From F1-20-MAGs119 sp040401695 (GTDB lineage Bacteria; Actinomycetota; Acidimicrobiia; Acidimicrobiales; Ilumatobacteraceae), in NCBI GenBank assembly GCA_040401695.1, contig JBBANY010000040.1, forward strand, positions 1 through 21,060: a stretch of 21,060 nucleotides of DNA, written 5' to 3'. Positions 13,999-21,060 of the stretch are shown in pieces. Position 1 is the first letter of the stretch, and the number at the start of each line of letters is the position of its first letter. Below the pieces are notes generated by a model. That model did no database searches and was not told where the DNA came from. It worked only from the letters and a program-made list of their open reading frames with translations. The translations under genes were made by a program, and so were the position numbers.

Positions 13999-15765
13999 AT
14001 GCACGGCCTCATCGCCTACTCGGGCCCCGATGCCGCCGACGCACACCGCGCCATTGAAACGCTCGACTCGGCGACCAGTGCGGCGGTGTCCCGAGACCAG
14101 CACACGGTCGTTGCCGTTCTTGGTTCCGGATCCACGACGAAGTTGGTGACGACCGATGACGGCGCGGCGGCGTTCTTCGGCTCCGCGGCACAACGGTGCG
14201 CATCCGGACCCGAGACACTCCTCGACGCAGACCCCGACGATGTCGTCGCCGTCGGCTTCGCAGGCAACGGCCGACTCGTCAGCGCCGCCGGTCGAGGCAG
14301 TCACCGCCTCTTCGCCCACCACACAGCGAACAACGGGACATGGGTGTCGAGTTCGCTCGACGCACTGCGCCGTGTCGTGCCGGGCCTCGAGATCGACCGG
14401 TCTTGCGAGGACTTTCTCCTCGGATTCGGCTTCGTACCCGAACCGCGTTCGATGTTCCAACGCGTCGACGCGATGAAGGCCGGAACCCGCGTCGTCGCAG
14501 GTGACGTCGCGAATGTGATCGCGATCTCGTACGCGGCCAACACCTCGACCAACCGCGACGAAATCATCGACGCCTTGCACGACGCCCTCATCGGCACAAT
14601 CGCCGAACAGGCCGGTGATCACCGTCGACACGCGGTCCTTCTCGGCGGGTTCGACTCGGCCCTCGTAGCTGCGGTTCTCGTCGGCCTCGGCCACGAAGTC
14701 GAGACATATACGTTCCGTTTCTCCGATCCGACCTACGTGCAACGCAACGTCGACACGCTCGTCGACCATCTCGGCATCCGCCATCATTGGGTCGACTTCG
14801 ATTCGTCGGTCATTGCGTCGAATCTGCGCGGATTCGCCGGGACGTTCACCCAACCCGGGTCACAGCCGCACTACCAAATCCACACCTTGCACGCCGCACG
14901 ACAGATCGCCGCCGACGGACACACCCACATCTTCACGGGTGACGGCTGCGATGCGATCTTCCTCGGCTATCCGACCGTCAGCCGTCGTGCGGCCATCGCG
15001 GCAGCGACCAAACGCATGCCGTCGGCCCTCACTCGCATTGCCGCCGGCGCGCTCTCGACAGGCATCGTCGAACGGCGAATCGGTCACGTCGCCCGCATGG
15101 CGCGCGGCACCTTGCGCAACAGGCTCCTCGATGAAACGGTCGGTGCACACCTTCCGACACAGGTGTTCGACGCTGCCGCACTCGCGCGCCTGCGCACCTC
15201 GGCTGCACCCGCGCAAGCCGAGTCCGTGCTCGCCGTTCGCACGCGTTTGGCGACCGGACTCGAGCACCTGAACCGCACACAATTGGCGTTCAACGGCAAC
15301 GGCCTGAACGGCCAGAGCAAGGTCAAGGTCGACGGCGCGGTTGCAGGAACGGGGGTTGCCCAGGCAAGTCCGTTCATGCACGCCCGCCTGAGAACTTTCG
15401 TCTCGGGCATTCCATTCGAGTACCTGCGCTCGGCGGGTTCGTCGGCTTCATCGGCCGGCAAGGAGATCCTCGTCGACATGGTGCGTCGTCGTGGCCTGCT
15501 ACCCGACGTCATCATCGACCAACCCAAGCAGTCACCCAGCGATTCGCCCGTCGATGGGTGGTACATGAACGAACTGCGCACGGAAATACTCGACCAGTTG
15601 CGCGACCTTCCCTTCACGTGGAACAGGCGCTACGTCGAAGGGATGCTTGCACCGAAGGCAGCCGAGTCGTGGTACCGCAACAAGGTGTCGCTCAGCCACC
15701 ACACCATGCAGGTGATCGGCCTTCTCTCTTCCTACGCATCCTTCAACAGGGGCCCCGGCGCGTGA
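13999..15765 (+). CDS. Asparagine synthase-like amidotransferase without the glutaminase cysteine
   Basis: A 588-residue protein with the AsnB layout. The N-terminal glutamine-hydrolysing domain is degenerate: it begins MHGLIAYSG, so the essential Cys2 of MCGI is histidine, while later landmarks persist (GSHRLFAHH at 100-108, WVSSSLDALR at 115-124, FVPEPRSMFQRVDAMKAGTR at 145-164). The synthetase domain has a PP-loop-like VLLGGFDSALVAA at 213-225, where the usual first serine of SGGxDS is leucine, and FTGDGCDAIFLGYP at 312-325 corresponding to SGEGADELFGGYP. The C-terminal SPFMHARL and KEILVDMVRRRGLLP blocks also fit. It probably adenylates a carboxylate and attacks it with ammonia or an amine rather than with glutamine nitrogen. 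AsnB-like proteins occur in surface-polysaccharide loci. It starts 11 bases after the GT2 stop and its stop overlaps the next start. Confidence 0.83.
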   Translation: MHGLIAYSGPDAADAHRAIETLDSATSAAVSRDQHTVVAVLGSGSTTKLVTTDDGAAAFFGSAAQRCASGPETLLDADPDDVVAVGFAGNGRLVSAAGRGSHRLFAHHTANNGTWVSSSLDALRRVVPGLEIDRSCEDFLLGFGFVPEPRSMFQRVDAMKAGTRVVAGDVANVIAISYAANTSTNRDEIIDALHDALIGTIAEQAGDHRRHAVLLGGFDSALVAAVLVGLGHEVETYTFRFSDPTYVQRNVDTLVDHLGIRHHWVDFDSSVIASNLRGFAGTFTQPGSQPHYQIHTLHAARQIAADGHTHIFTGDGCDAIFLGYPTVSRRAAIAAATKRMPSALTRIAAGALSTGIVERRIGHVARMARGTLRNRLLDETVGAHLPTQVFDAAALARLRTSAAPAQAESVLAVRTRLATGLEHLNRTQLAFNGNGLNGQSKVKVDGAVAGTGVAQASPFMHARLRTFVSGIPFEYLRSAGSSASSAGKEILVDMVRRRGLLPDVIIDQPKQSPSDSPVDGWYMNELRTEILDQLRDLPFTWNRRYVEGMLAPKAAESWYRNKVSLSHHTMQVIGLLSSYASFNRGPGA

Positions 15766-16703
15766 AGAAACTGCTCCGCTGGCCGGTGACCATCGCCGTC
15801 GTCGCGGTGCTCGTCGTTCTCGTGTGGCAGCGCCGCGACGACCTGCGACCGCTGTGGGAAGACCCCTCGTGGGATCTCGCGCTCATCGCAGTGCTGATCG
15901 TCGTCGGCCACTTCCTCAATTCATCTGAATTCTGGGTCGTCTACCGCGCGACCGGTGTACGCGTCGGTTTCCTCGAGAACTGGATGATCTTCACGGCGGG
16001 ACTCCTCGGCAACCTTCTCCCCGGGCAGGTCGGGACGATCTACAAGTTTCGCTACATGAACGCGGTGCACGGCGTGCCCTACGCAAAGAGCGGCAGCAAC
16101 TACGGAGCCAACGTGGTCATCAGCCTCGGTTCCTCGGCGCTCGTCGGCATCATCGGTGTCGTTGCGTACGCCTCGGGCGGGGGCAACTTCGCGTGGGCGG
16201 TGTTCGCAGTCCTCGTCGCCCTTGGCGTGGCCTGTCTTGCACTCATGAAGTTCCGGCTTCCCGATTGGCCGCTGTTGCGCGGCAAGCCCGCCCGGGCGGC
16301 GGCCTCGTTCAACGAGGGCTGGCACGACATCCAACGAACCCCGCGAACCTCGCTGAAGGTTCTCGCCATCGACGTCGTGAAGTATCTGCTCACTGCCTGG
16401 CGCTTCCAGTTGGCGTTCGGTCTTCTCGGAGTGGATGAGTCCTTCTGGTTCTTCCTCGTCGTCGCCCCGGCCGCTGCGATCGCGGGAATCATCGCCTTCA
16501 CGCCGGGAGCACTCGGTTTCCGCGAGCTGTTCGTCACCACCGCGGCGGTCGGCATGGGCGCCTCGCTCGACGATGGACTACTCGCCGCAACCACCGACCG
16601 CGGCGTCATGCTGGCGTCGGCTTTGGTTCTTGGTGCGGCGGGCTACGCCTACACCGTGCCGCGCTTGCGGCGCGCAAGGACGACCCAACCCACGCCGAAC
16701 TGA
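15762..16703 (+). CDS. Flippase-like membrane protein (LPG synthase TM/UPF0104 family)
   Basis: A 313-residue polytopic membrane protein with about 7-8 helices, matching the lysylphosphatidylglycerol-synthase transmembrane family (UPF0104) that includes proteins proposed to move lipids or lipid-linked sugars. Visible landmarks are the FTAGLLGNLLPGQVGTIYKF segment near residues 78-97, where the NLLPG pattern is typical, and the late FTPGALGFRELFVTTAAVG near 246-264, equivalent to the PGGLGxxE motif. The GTG start overlaps the AsnB-like stop (GTGA). In context it could flip the lipid-linked glycan made by the neighbouring enzymes, or move an intermediate lipid; the substrate is unknown. Its final 55 bases overlap the end of the convergent GT4-methyltransferase gene. 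Confidence 0.85.
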   Translation: MKKLLRWPVTIAVVAVLVVLVWQRRDDLRPLWEDPSWDLALIAVLIVVGHFLNSSEFWVVYRATGVRVGFLENWMIFTAGLLGNLLPGQVGTIYKFRYMNAVHGVPYAKSGSNYGANVVISLGSSALVGIIGVVAYASGGGNFAWAVFAVLVALGVACLALMKFRLPDWPLLRGKPARAAASFNEGWHDIQRTPRTSLKVLAIDVVKYLLTAWRFQLAFGLLGVDESFWFFLVVAPAAAIAGIIAFTPGALGFRELFVTTAAVGMGASLDDGLLAATTDRGVMLASALVLGAAGYAYTVPRLRRARTTQPTPN

Positions 16704-18523
16704 CCCGCCGCAAACGGGCGTTGTGCCACGCGCATCGGTGCAGCGACCACGGCGGTCAACATGCCGGCCGTGCGCGTGGTCGGCTGGAACAGGCGTCCAC
16801 TTCCCGCCGACTTCGCCTCAGGCGCCGCGCCATCGGCAACGTTGCCGCCTCGACGACGAATGACGACGTCGCGCGCGGTCTCGAGCAGGTGCCCACCGAT
16901 TGCTCCGTACGCACGTCGCTCGACGATCTCGAGACCGACCGACGCGCACAGTCGCTCGATGTCGACCGCGTCGTATCGACGGAAGTGACCGACGGCCTCG
17001 TCGGACGGCCCGAATCGCCGGGCGTGCGCGGGAACGCTGAGCAACACGTGTCCCTCGGGACCGAGACGCGACATCCAGCCACGCAGCGCGGCGACGTCGT
17101 CCTCGATGTGTTCCAGCACCTCGAAGGCACACAACAGGTCGAATCGCTCGTCGTCACCCACCCGCTCGATTCCCCCCATGCGGAAGTCGGCATTGTCGAT
17201 GCGCGCCATTCGTGACGCGGCGACGGCAGCCGACGACATGTCGGGCTCGACTCCGACGTACGGTGCGTGCGATGCGAGACGCGCGCCGGTTGCACCCTGG
17301 CCTGCACCGACTTCGAGGATCGAGCGCGGTCGCACCGTACGGACCGCCGCATCGATGTACGGCTGTCGCAGACGCGCCATCGTCGTCAGCGGCGGCAGCG
17401 CGACGGTGGGTGCTTCGGAAACCGCGAGGGCACGGTCAAAGAGCGGTGCAAGCGCGACGTCGTCGAAGCGGTCGACGAATGTCTGCCGCGCACGCCGCGC
17501 CAAGGCCTCGCGACGCACGGGATCGTCCATCAACTTCTGCACCGCTGACGCGATTGCCGCGGGATCGGCAAGCGGCACGCGTTCGACGCTTGCACCAAGC
17601 GTTGCAACCGCGGAGGTGTCACCCGTGACGACGGGACGTCCCACCGCCATGCACTGGAACACTTTGTTCGGAATCACCCGGCGCGTCTTGTCGCCGGAAC
17701 CGAAGACGCCGAGACACACGGTCGACGACGCGATCAACGCCGGCAACTGCGACTCGGGAACCTGATCCACCAATTCGACACGGGCGCCGGTCTCCCCGAC
17801 CAGCCGTTCGATGGCGGGGCGCAATTGACCGTTGCCGACCAAGCGAACACGCCAGTCGCGGGGCATCAGCAACGACGCGCGCACGATGTGCTCGATTCCT
17901 TGCAGCGGGATGTACGTGCCGTAGAACAGCACCGACCGCGGCTCGACTGCGACGTCGGGTCGCTCGGTGAAAATCGCCGGGTCGGCACCCACCCACACCA
18001 CGTGCCACTTTGCGCGCGGAGTGTCGGTCGTGGCGGAGAATGCGTCCGCATCGTCGGGCGTGTCGGTGATCACCGCGTCGGCAAGTCGTGCCGCCCATGC
18101 GTCGCATCGGCGCAGAATCGCGGCGATGGGTGATCGCTCCCCGACCAGGCCGCGATCGATCACAACGGTCTCGTGCAACGAGACGAAGTAGTCGATGACG
18201 AGCGGCAGACGAAACACCTTGCACAGGGAACCCACGACGACGGCATCGATCTGCGAGGGGTGTGGAACCAAAACGACGTGCGGCCTGCGACCCGGAACCG
18301 CGGCCCCCACCAAGATTCCGACGAGACGCACGTAGGCAACCGCCGCCCGCAACGCGGTCAATGCACGCCCGCGCGACGCGGCGGCGACCTTGTCATCGCC
18401 CCAGACGCTCGCGCTGCGTACCGACACCTGCCAACCGAGCATCGTCGCCAGGCGCTGCAATTGGCGGTTGCGTCCGAACGAGGGGTCGAACGTACCGATC
18501 ATCAGCATTCGACGCGGCTTCAC
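16649..18523 (-). CDS. GT4 glycosyltransferase fused to a SAM methyltransferase
   Basis: A 624-residue two-domain protein. Residues 1-365 are a GT-B/GT4 glycosyltransferase: IGTFDPSFGRN near 9-19, SVLFYGTYIPLQGIEHIVRA at 197-216, and the donor-site region KTRRVIPNKVFQCMAVGRPVV at 279-299, in the position of the GT4 E-x7-E motif but without the first glutamate. Residues about 380-624 are a class I SAM-dependent methyltransferase: motif I ILEVGAGQG at 402-410, ECAFE-like LLCAFEVLEHIEDD at 463-476, and LLSVPAHARRFGPSD with GHFRRYD at 494-518, typical of sugar methyltransferases in glycan loci. The protein would add and methylate a sugar in one polypeptide. The GTG start overlaps the stop of the pyruvyl transferase gene (GTGA); ATG codons at 18508 and 18502 are alternatives. 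It converges with and overlaps the flippase gene. Confidence 0.85.
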   Translation of the reverse strand: MKPRRMLMIGTFDPSFGRNRQLQRLATMLGWQVSVRSASVWGDDKVAAASRGRALTALRAAVAYVRLVGILVGAAVPGRRPHVVLVPHPSQIDAVVVGSLCKVFRLPLVIDYFVSLHETVVIDRGLVGERSPIAAILRRCDAWAARLADAVITDTPDDADAFSATTDTPRAKWHVVWVGADPAIFTERPDVAVEPRSVLFYGTYIPLQGIEHIVRASLLMPRDWRVRLVGNGQLRPAIERLVGETGARVELVDQVPESQLPALIASSTVCLGVFGSGDKTRRVIPNKVFQCMAVGRPVVTGDTSAVATLGASVERVPLADPAAIASAVQKLMDDPVRREALARRARQTFVDRFDDVALAPLFDRALAVSEAPTVALPPLTTMARLRQPYIDAAVRTVRPRSILEVGAGQGATGARLASHAPYVGVEPDMSSAAVAASRMARIDNADFRMGGIERVGDDERFDLLCAFEVLEHIEDDVAALRGWMSRLGPEGHVLLSVPAHARRFGPSDEAVGHFRRYDAVDIERLCASVGLEIVERRAYGAIGGHLLETARDVVIRRRGGNVADGAAPEAKSAGSGRLFQPTTRTAGMLTAVVAAPMRVAQRPFAAGQFGVGWVVLARRKRGTV

Positions 18524-19758
18524 AACGCACCGTCCATGAGGTCGACGACCGTGCGCGAGGTCTGCGACGACAAGTCGGCAAGGCGTGCGGCAGCGGCCTG
18601 CGAGCGTGCACGCACGTCGTCGGCGCGTTCACGAACGCCACGCGCAACGTCGACCAGACGTTGTGGCGTCACTTCGGTGATCGGCACGACGAAATCGGAC
18701 AAACCCGCGAGTTGCAACACACCTGTGGCCTTGTGTTCGTACGGAATGCACACTTGTGGAACGCCCGCCGAGAGTGCGAACACCGCGGGGTGATAACGCC
18801 CTGCAACCACGAAATCTGCCGATGCAAACAACGCGCGCTGGGCCAGCATGTCGCGCGACTCGTCGAAAACACTCACCGACACGTCGTTGCCCACCGCGTC
18901 GCGAATCAACGACGCCAACCGCTCGAGGTAAGGGGCGTCGCGGTGCGCGGAGCCGTGCAACTGGGGCACCAAGACCACCTCGCACGCCGCACCGGTGCAC
19001 AGTTCGGCGACCGCCGCCGTTACCGCGGCGTCGTAATTCGCCCGACGAGTTTCGGGTGCCGCGTCGCCTTCGTATTTCCAGTCGATCGCCGAGACGACCA
19101 CACGACGCAAGGCCGAGTCGCGTGGTGACGGCGGCACCGATACCTGCAGGGCCGCATCGACGGTGACTCGAACTTCGACATTGCGTCGCCGCGTGCCGAA
19201 CAGCGCGCGGATGTGCGCGGCCGAAATCTCTTCGCGCACGATCACCGCATCGAAGCAGCGGTACGTGAACCGACGGAACGGGTTCGCCCACGCCTTGGCG
19301 AAGGGACCGGCAGAGGTTGCGTACAACACAGCCGGCTTGTGATGGATGCGCGCCATCCACACGTACAACCAGTGCACGGGTTCGTGGCCGATGTAGATGT
19401 CACCGAAATACGGCCCACCCGGTGCCGAGACAACCACGTCGGCGCTGCGGTATGCCGCGATCGTGGCCGCACCGACACGGCCGAGCACCGCGTGGATTCT
19501 CGTGGCGAGATACAGAACGAGGCGGAGGCCTTCGATCGGCGACAACTTGAGGGAGATCCACTCGACGTCGAACCCCGACGATGTGGCGAGTTCCCGCGCC
19601 GAACGGTCGTCAGCGAACTGGTGGATGACGGTGAAGCGCACCGGACCGCCGTGCGCGCGGCTGATTCCCGAGAGCATTCCGTGCAGAGCCGCCTCGTCGC
19701 CGCGGTTGTCGCCGTGTTGGTTCACGACCAGCACGTGACGAACCGGCCGCTGACCCAC
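18520..19758 (-). CDS. Polysaccharide pyruvyl transferase family protein (CsaB/WcaK-like)
   Basis: A 412-residue cytoplasmic GT-B-like protein. Family landmarks are VVNQHGDNRGDEAAL at about 11-25, the glycine-rich VVSAPGGPYFGD at 109-120, CDAVIVRE-like FDAVIVREEIS at 169-179, and the late AGRYHPAVFALSAGVPQVCIPYEHKATG at 319-346, equivalent to the GxRlHaxxfA block. Members transfer pyruvate from phosphoenolpyruvate to sugar hydroxyls, or act as other transferases in exopolysaccharide synthesis (WcaK, AmsJ, MurB-like annotation). Pyruvylation is thus a family inference. The GTG at 19758 is chosen because the first beta strand (VRHVLVVNQHGD) follows at once and a TACACT box lies 6 bases upstream; the longer upstream frame is antisense to the desaturase. 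It heads an operon with the GT4-methyltransferase gene. Confidence 0.85.
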   Translation of the reverse strand: MGQRPVRHVLVVNQHGDNRGDEAALHGMLSGISRAHGGPVRFTVIHQFADDRSARELATSSGFDVEWISLKLSPIEGLRLVLYLATRIHAVLGRVGAATIAAYRSADVVVSAPGGPYFGDIYIGHEPVHWLYVWMARIHHKPAVLYATSAGPFAKAWANPFRRFTYRCFDAVIVREEISAAHIRALFGTRRRNVEVRVTVDAALQVSVPPSPRDSALRRVVVSAIDWKYEGDAAPETRRANYDAAVTAAVAELCTGAACEVVLVPQLHGSAHRDAPYLERLASLIRDAVGNDVSVSVFDESRDMLAQRALFASADFVVAGRYHPAVFALSAGVPQVCIPYEHKATGVLQLAGLSDFVVPITEVTPQRLVDVARGVRERADDVRARSQAAAARLADLSSQTSRTVVDLMDGAL

Positions 19759-19764
19759 ACGCCG

Positions 19765-19770
19765 AGTGTA
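19765..19770 (-). promoter_or_regulatory. Putative leaderless -10 box (TACACT) for the pyruvyl transferase gene
   Basis: On the minus strand TACACT is followed by 6 bases and the GTG at 19758. It faces the plus-strand GATAAT box at 19780-19785 in a 33-base divergent gap. Confidence 0.42.
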
Positions 19771-19779
19771 ACTGTGGAC

Positions 19780-19785
19780 GATAAT
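19780..19785 (+). promoter_or_regulatory. Putative leaderless -10 box (GATAAT) for the desaturase gene
   Basis: GATAAT matches the TATAAT consensus at five of six positions and ends 6 bases before the GTG at 19792. No Shine-Dalgarno sequence separates them. Confidence 0.48.
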
Positions 19786-19791
19786 TGACCC

Positions 19792-20799
19792 GTGGGAGAA
19801 CGTCGTTTCGTACTCGGGGGCCGCTACGTGCTCGGTGGGCTGGCGCCCGATTCGTCGACCCTCACACCCGCACGTGCCGACAAGTTCATCGCGCCCGACG
19901 GTCGGCCCACCGCGGCGTACCGCGAACGACTGCGGCGCATTCCGAACCTCCGCAACGCGATGAGCGTCGCATCGCTCTACATCCAGACGATCGCCGTGCT
20001 CGCGGTGGCGGTCGTGGTCGACAACTTCGGGGTGCGCGTTCTCGCTTTCCTGCTGATGGGCCGCGCCCACGCGCAATTCCTGTCGCTCATGCACGAAGCC
20101 GCGCACCGACTCTTGTTCTCGAACAAGCGGATGAACGACTTCGTCGGCAACTGGCTCCTCGGCTTTCCCTCGTTCACCAGTACGCCTGCGTACCGCCGCG
20201 TGCACATGGCGCACCACCGCGAGGAGTTCGGCCCGGACGAACCCGACATTCCGCTCTATGCGAACTATCCCGTCTCCCCGGCCAGCCTGCGCCGCAAGCT
20301 GATGCGCGACGCCTTCGGAATCACGGGTGCGAAGCTTTTCCGCGCGCAGTTGCGCGGCCTGCGTTCACCCGATGCGCGCGTGCGCCGCACGCAACAAAAG
20401 ATCTGGTCGATGCAGCTCGTCCTGCTTGCAGCAGGAATCTTCGCGGGAGCCTGGTGGCTCTATCCCCTCTTGTGGTTGCTGCCGAACATGACGGTGTGGC
20501 GGGTCATCAATCGTTTGCGCGCGATCGCCGAGCACGGCGGCATGACATCCGGCATCGACCGGCGCATGTCGACCCACGCGGTGCGCCAACGCTGGTTCGC
20601 CCGTTTTTTCCTGGTGCCGTACAACATCGGTTTCCACACCGCCCATCACGTCGATGCGGGCATCCCGTTCCGCAACCTGCCCGACTACACGCGTCGTCTG
20701 CGCGATGCCGACTACATCTCGCCCTCCCGCGAATTCGCCTCGTACCCCCGCATCTGGCGGGCCCTGTCGGGCGGTGCGGAATTACCACTACCTGCATAG
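19792..20799 (+). CDS. Membrane fatty acid desaturase-like protein
   Basis: A 335-residue di-iron membrane oxygenase of the fatty acid desaturase superfamily. The three histidine boxes are present: HEAAH at 101-105, HMAHH at 138-142 and HTAHH at 282-286, with an extra EHGG at 247-250. Hydrophobic helices lie at about 57-77, 80-98 and 206-232, placing the histidines on the cytoplasmic side. It would insert a double bond or hydroxyl into an acyl chain or a related lipid using O2 and an electron donor not encoded here. The GTG at 19792 is supported by a GATAAT box 6 bases upstream. It is divergent from the glycan operon at 18520-19758 with only 33 bases between starts, so shared control is possible; whether it modifies the same glycolipid is a guess. 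Carotenoid-type hydroxylases are an alternative within the superfamily. Confidence 0.87.
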   Translation: MGERRFVLGGRYVLGGLAPDSSTLTPARADKFIAPDGRPTAAYRERLRRIPNLRNAMSVASLYIQTIAVLAVAVVVDNFGVRVLAFLLMGRAHAQFLSLMHEAAHRLLFSNKRMNDFVGNWLLGFPSFTSTPAYRRVHMAHHREEFGPDEPDIPLYANYPVSPASLRRKLMRDAFGITGAKLFRAQLRGLRSPDARVRRTQQKIWSMQLVLLAAGIFAGAWWLYPLLWLLPNMTVWRVINRLRAIAEHGGMTSGIDRRMSTHAVRQRWFARFFLVPYNIGFHTAHHVDAGIPFRNLPDYTRRLRDADYISPSREFASYPRIWRALSGGAELPLPA

Positions 20800-20827
20800 T
20801 GAAAACCCTCTCAGGGGCTCTTAGACT
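20799..20827 (+). promoter_or_regulatory. Putative complete promoter for sufC (GTGAAA-17-TAGACT)
   Basis: GTGAAA at 20799-20804 matches the TTGAAA-type -35 at five of six positions, a 17-base spacer follows, and TAGACT at 20822-20827 is the -10. The GTG start is 7 bases further on, so the transcript would be leaderless. It is the only start in the window where both hexamers are recognisable. The -35 begins on the last base of the desaturase stop codon. Confidence 0.55.
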
Positions 20828-20834
20828 TGGGTTC

Positions 20835-21060
20835 GTGAGCCATCTCTTCCGCGTCGAATCCCTCCACGCCGCGCCGGTCACCGACGATGAAGATGTCGTC
20901 ACCCCGAAAGAAATCCTGCGTGGCCTCGACCTCACCGTCAACGAGGGCGAGATCCACGCAATCATGGGCCCGAACGGCTGCGGCAAGTCCACCCTCGCCT
21001 CCACCCTCCTCGCATCACCCGAATATCAGGTCACGAGTGGCCGCCTCATCTACAAGGGCG
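20835..21060 (+). CDS. sufC: Fe-S cluster assembly ATPase SufC (3' part beyond window)
   Basis: The first 75 residues of an ABC-type ATPase that works with SufB and SufD in the cytoplasm to assemble iron-sulfur clusters. The SufC style is clear: KEILRGLDLTVNEGEIHAIM at 25-44, Walker A GPNGCGKST at 45-53, then LASTLLASPEYQVTSGRLIYKG, matching the LxxxxxGHPxYEVTxGxIxxxG region of the family. Residues 12-23 (AAPVTDDEDVVT) are an insertion compared with typical SufC, which reads directly from the first strand into KEIL. The GTG start is fixed by the promoter-like TAGACT 7 bases upstream. The rest of the gene, and any suf neighbours, lie beyond the end of the window. Confidence 0.9.
   Translation, partial: MSHLFRVESLHAAPVTDDEDVVTPKEILRGLDLTVNEGEIHAIMGPNGCGKSTLASTLLASPEYQVTSGRLIYKG

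Noticed and set aside
13741..14853. Minus-strand open frame of 370 codons opposite the GT2 and AsnB-like genes
   Set aside because: Covers two convincing genes on the other strand and shows low-complexity Arg/Val/Asp composition without motifs.
20806..20816. Small hairpin CCCTCTCAGGG as a terminator after the desaturase
   Set aside because: The stem is only 4 bp with no T tract, and it lies inside the spacer of the proposed sufC promoter.
1..21060. Mobile element, prophage or CRISPR content
   Set aside because: No transposase, integrase, terminal inverted repeats, phage structural genes or regularly spaced repeats were seen on either strand; the toxin-antitoxin pair alone is not evidence of mobility.

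Overview
The window is a dense, GC-rich stretch of bacterial chromosome with almost no intergenic space, many GTG starts and many 4-base start/stop overlaps. A homodimeric-type pyruvate dehydrogenase E1 (AceE), a non-standard HhH-GPD protein, SufC, a VapBC-like pair and many leaderless-type starts with TAnnnT -10 boxes point to a high-GC actinobacterium. The style resembles Acidimicrobiia (Ilumatobacter-like), but this placement is an inference from gene content and no marker gene proves it. I see no rRNA, tRNA, CRISPR array, insertion sequence or prophage gene. No stretch over 300 bases lacks a gene; the longest gap is about 94 bases, before the toxin-antitoxin pair.

Layout: 1-1354 (minus strand) holds a short-chain dehydrogenase and RNase HI. 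1411-5721 (plus) holds aceE, an HhH-GPD protein and galE. 5714-6732 (minus) holds a 74-residue unknown protein coupled to an alpha/beta-hydrolase that has lost its nucleophile serine. 6766-8396 (plus) holds a small basic protein coupled to a GT2 glycosyltransferase with a remnant first domain. 8342-9906 (minus) holds an acyl-CoA dehydrogenase coupled to a small membrane protein. 10001-10701 (plus) is a toxin-antitoxin pair. 10724-16703 (plus) is a tightly packed run: a metallo-beta-lactamase-fold hydrolase, a GT-C-like membrane protein, a polyprenyl-phosphate-type GT2, an asparagine-synthase-like protein lacking the glutaminase cysteine, and a flippase-like membrane protein. 16649-19758 (minus) is a polysaccharide pyruvyl transferase family protein followed by a GT4-methyltransferase fusion. 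19792-20799 (plus) is a fatty acid desaturase. From 20835 a SufC gene runs off the window.

How the genes may work together: 11341-19758, perhaps with galE and the GT2 at 7026, looks like a cell-surface glycan or glycolipid locus. It has enzymes to make or epimerise sugars, load a lipid carrier, extend and methylate the glycan, possibly add a pyruvyl or amide group, and move lipid-linked material across the membrane. No Wzx/Wzy or ABC exporter is visible, so the assembly route is open. The sequence features most worth a second look are the repeated leaderless promoter architecture, the degenerate active sites in four enzymes, and the unusual GT and AsnB-like architectures.
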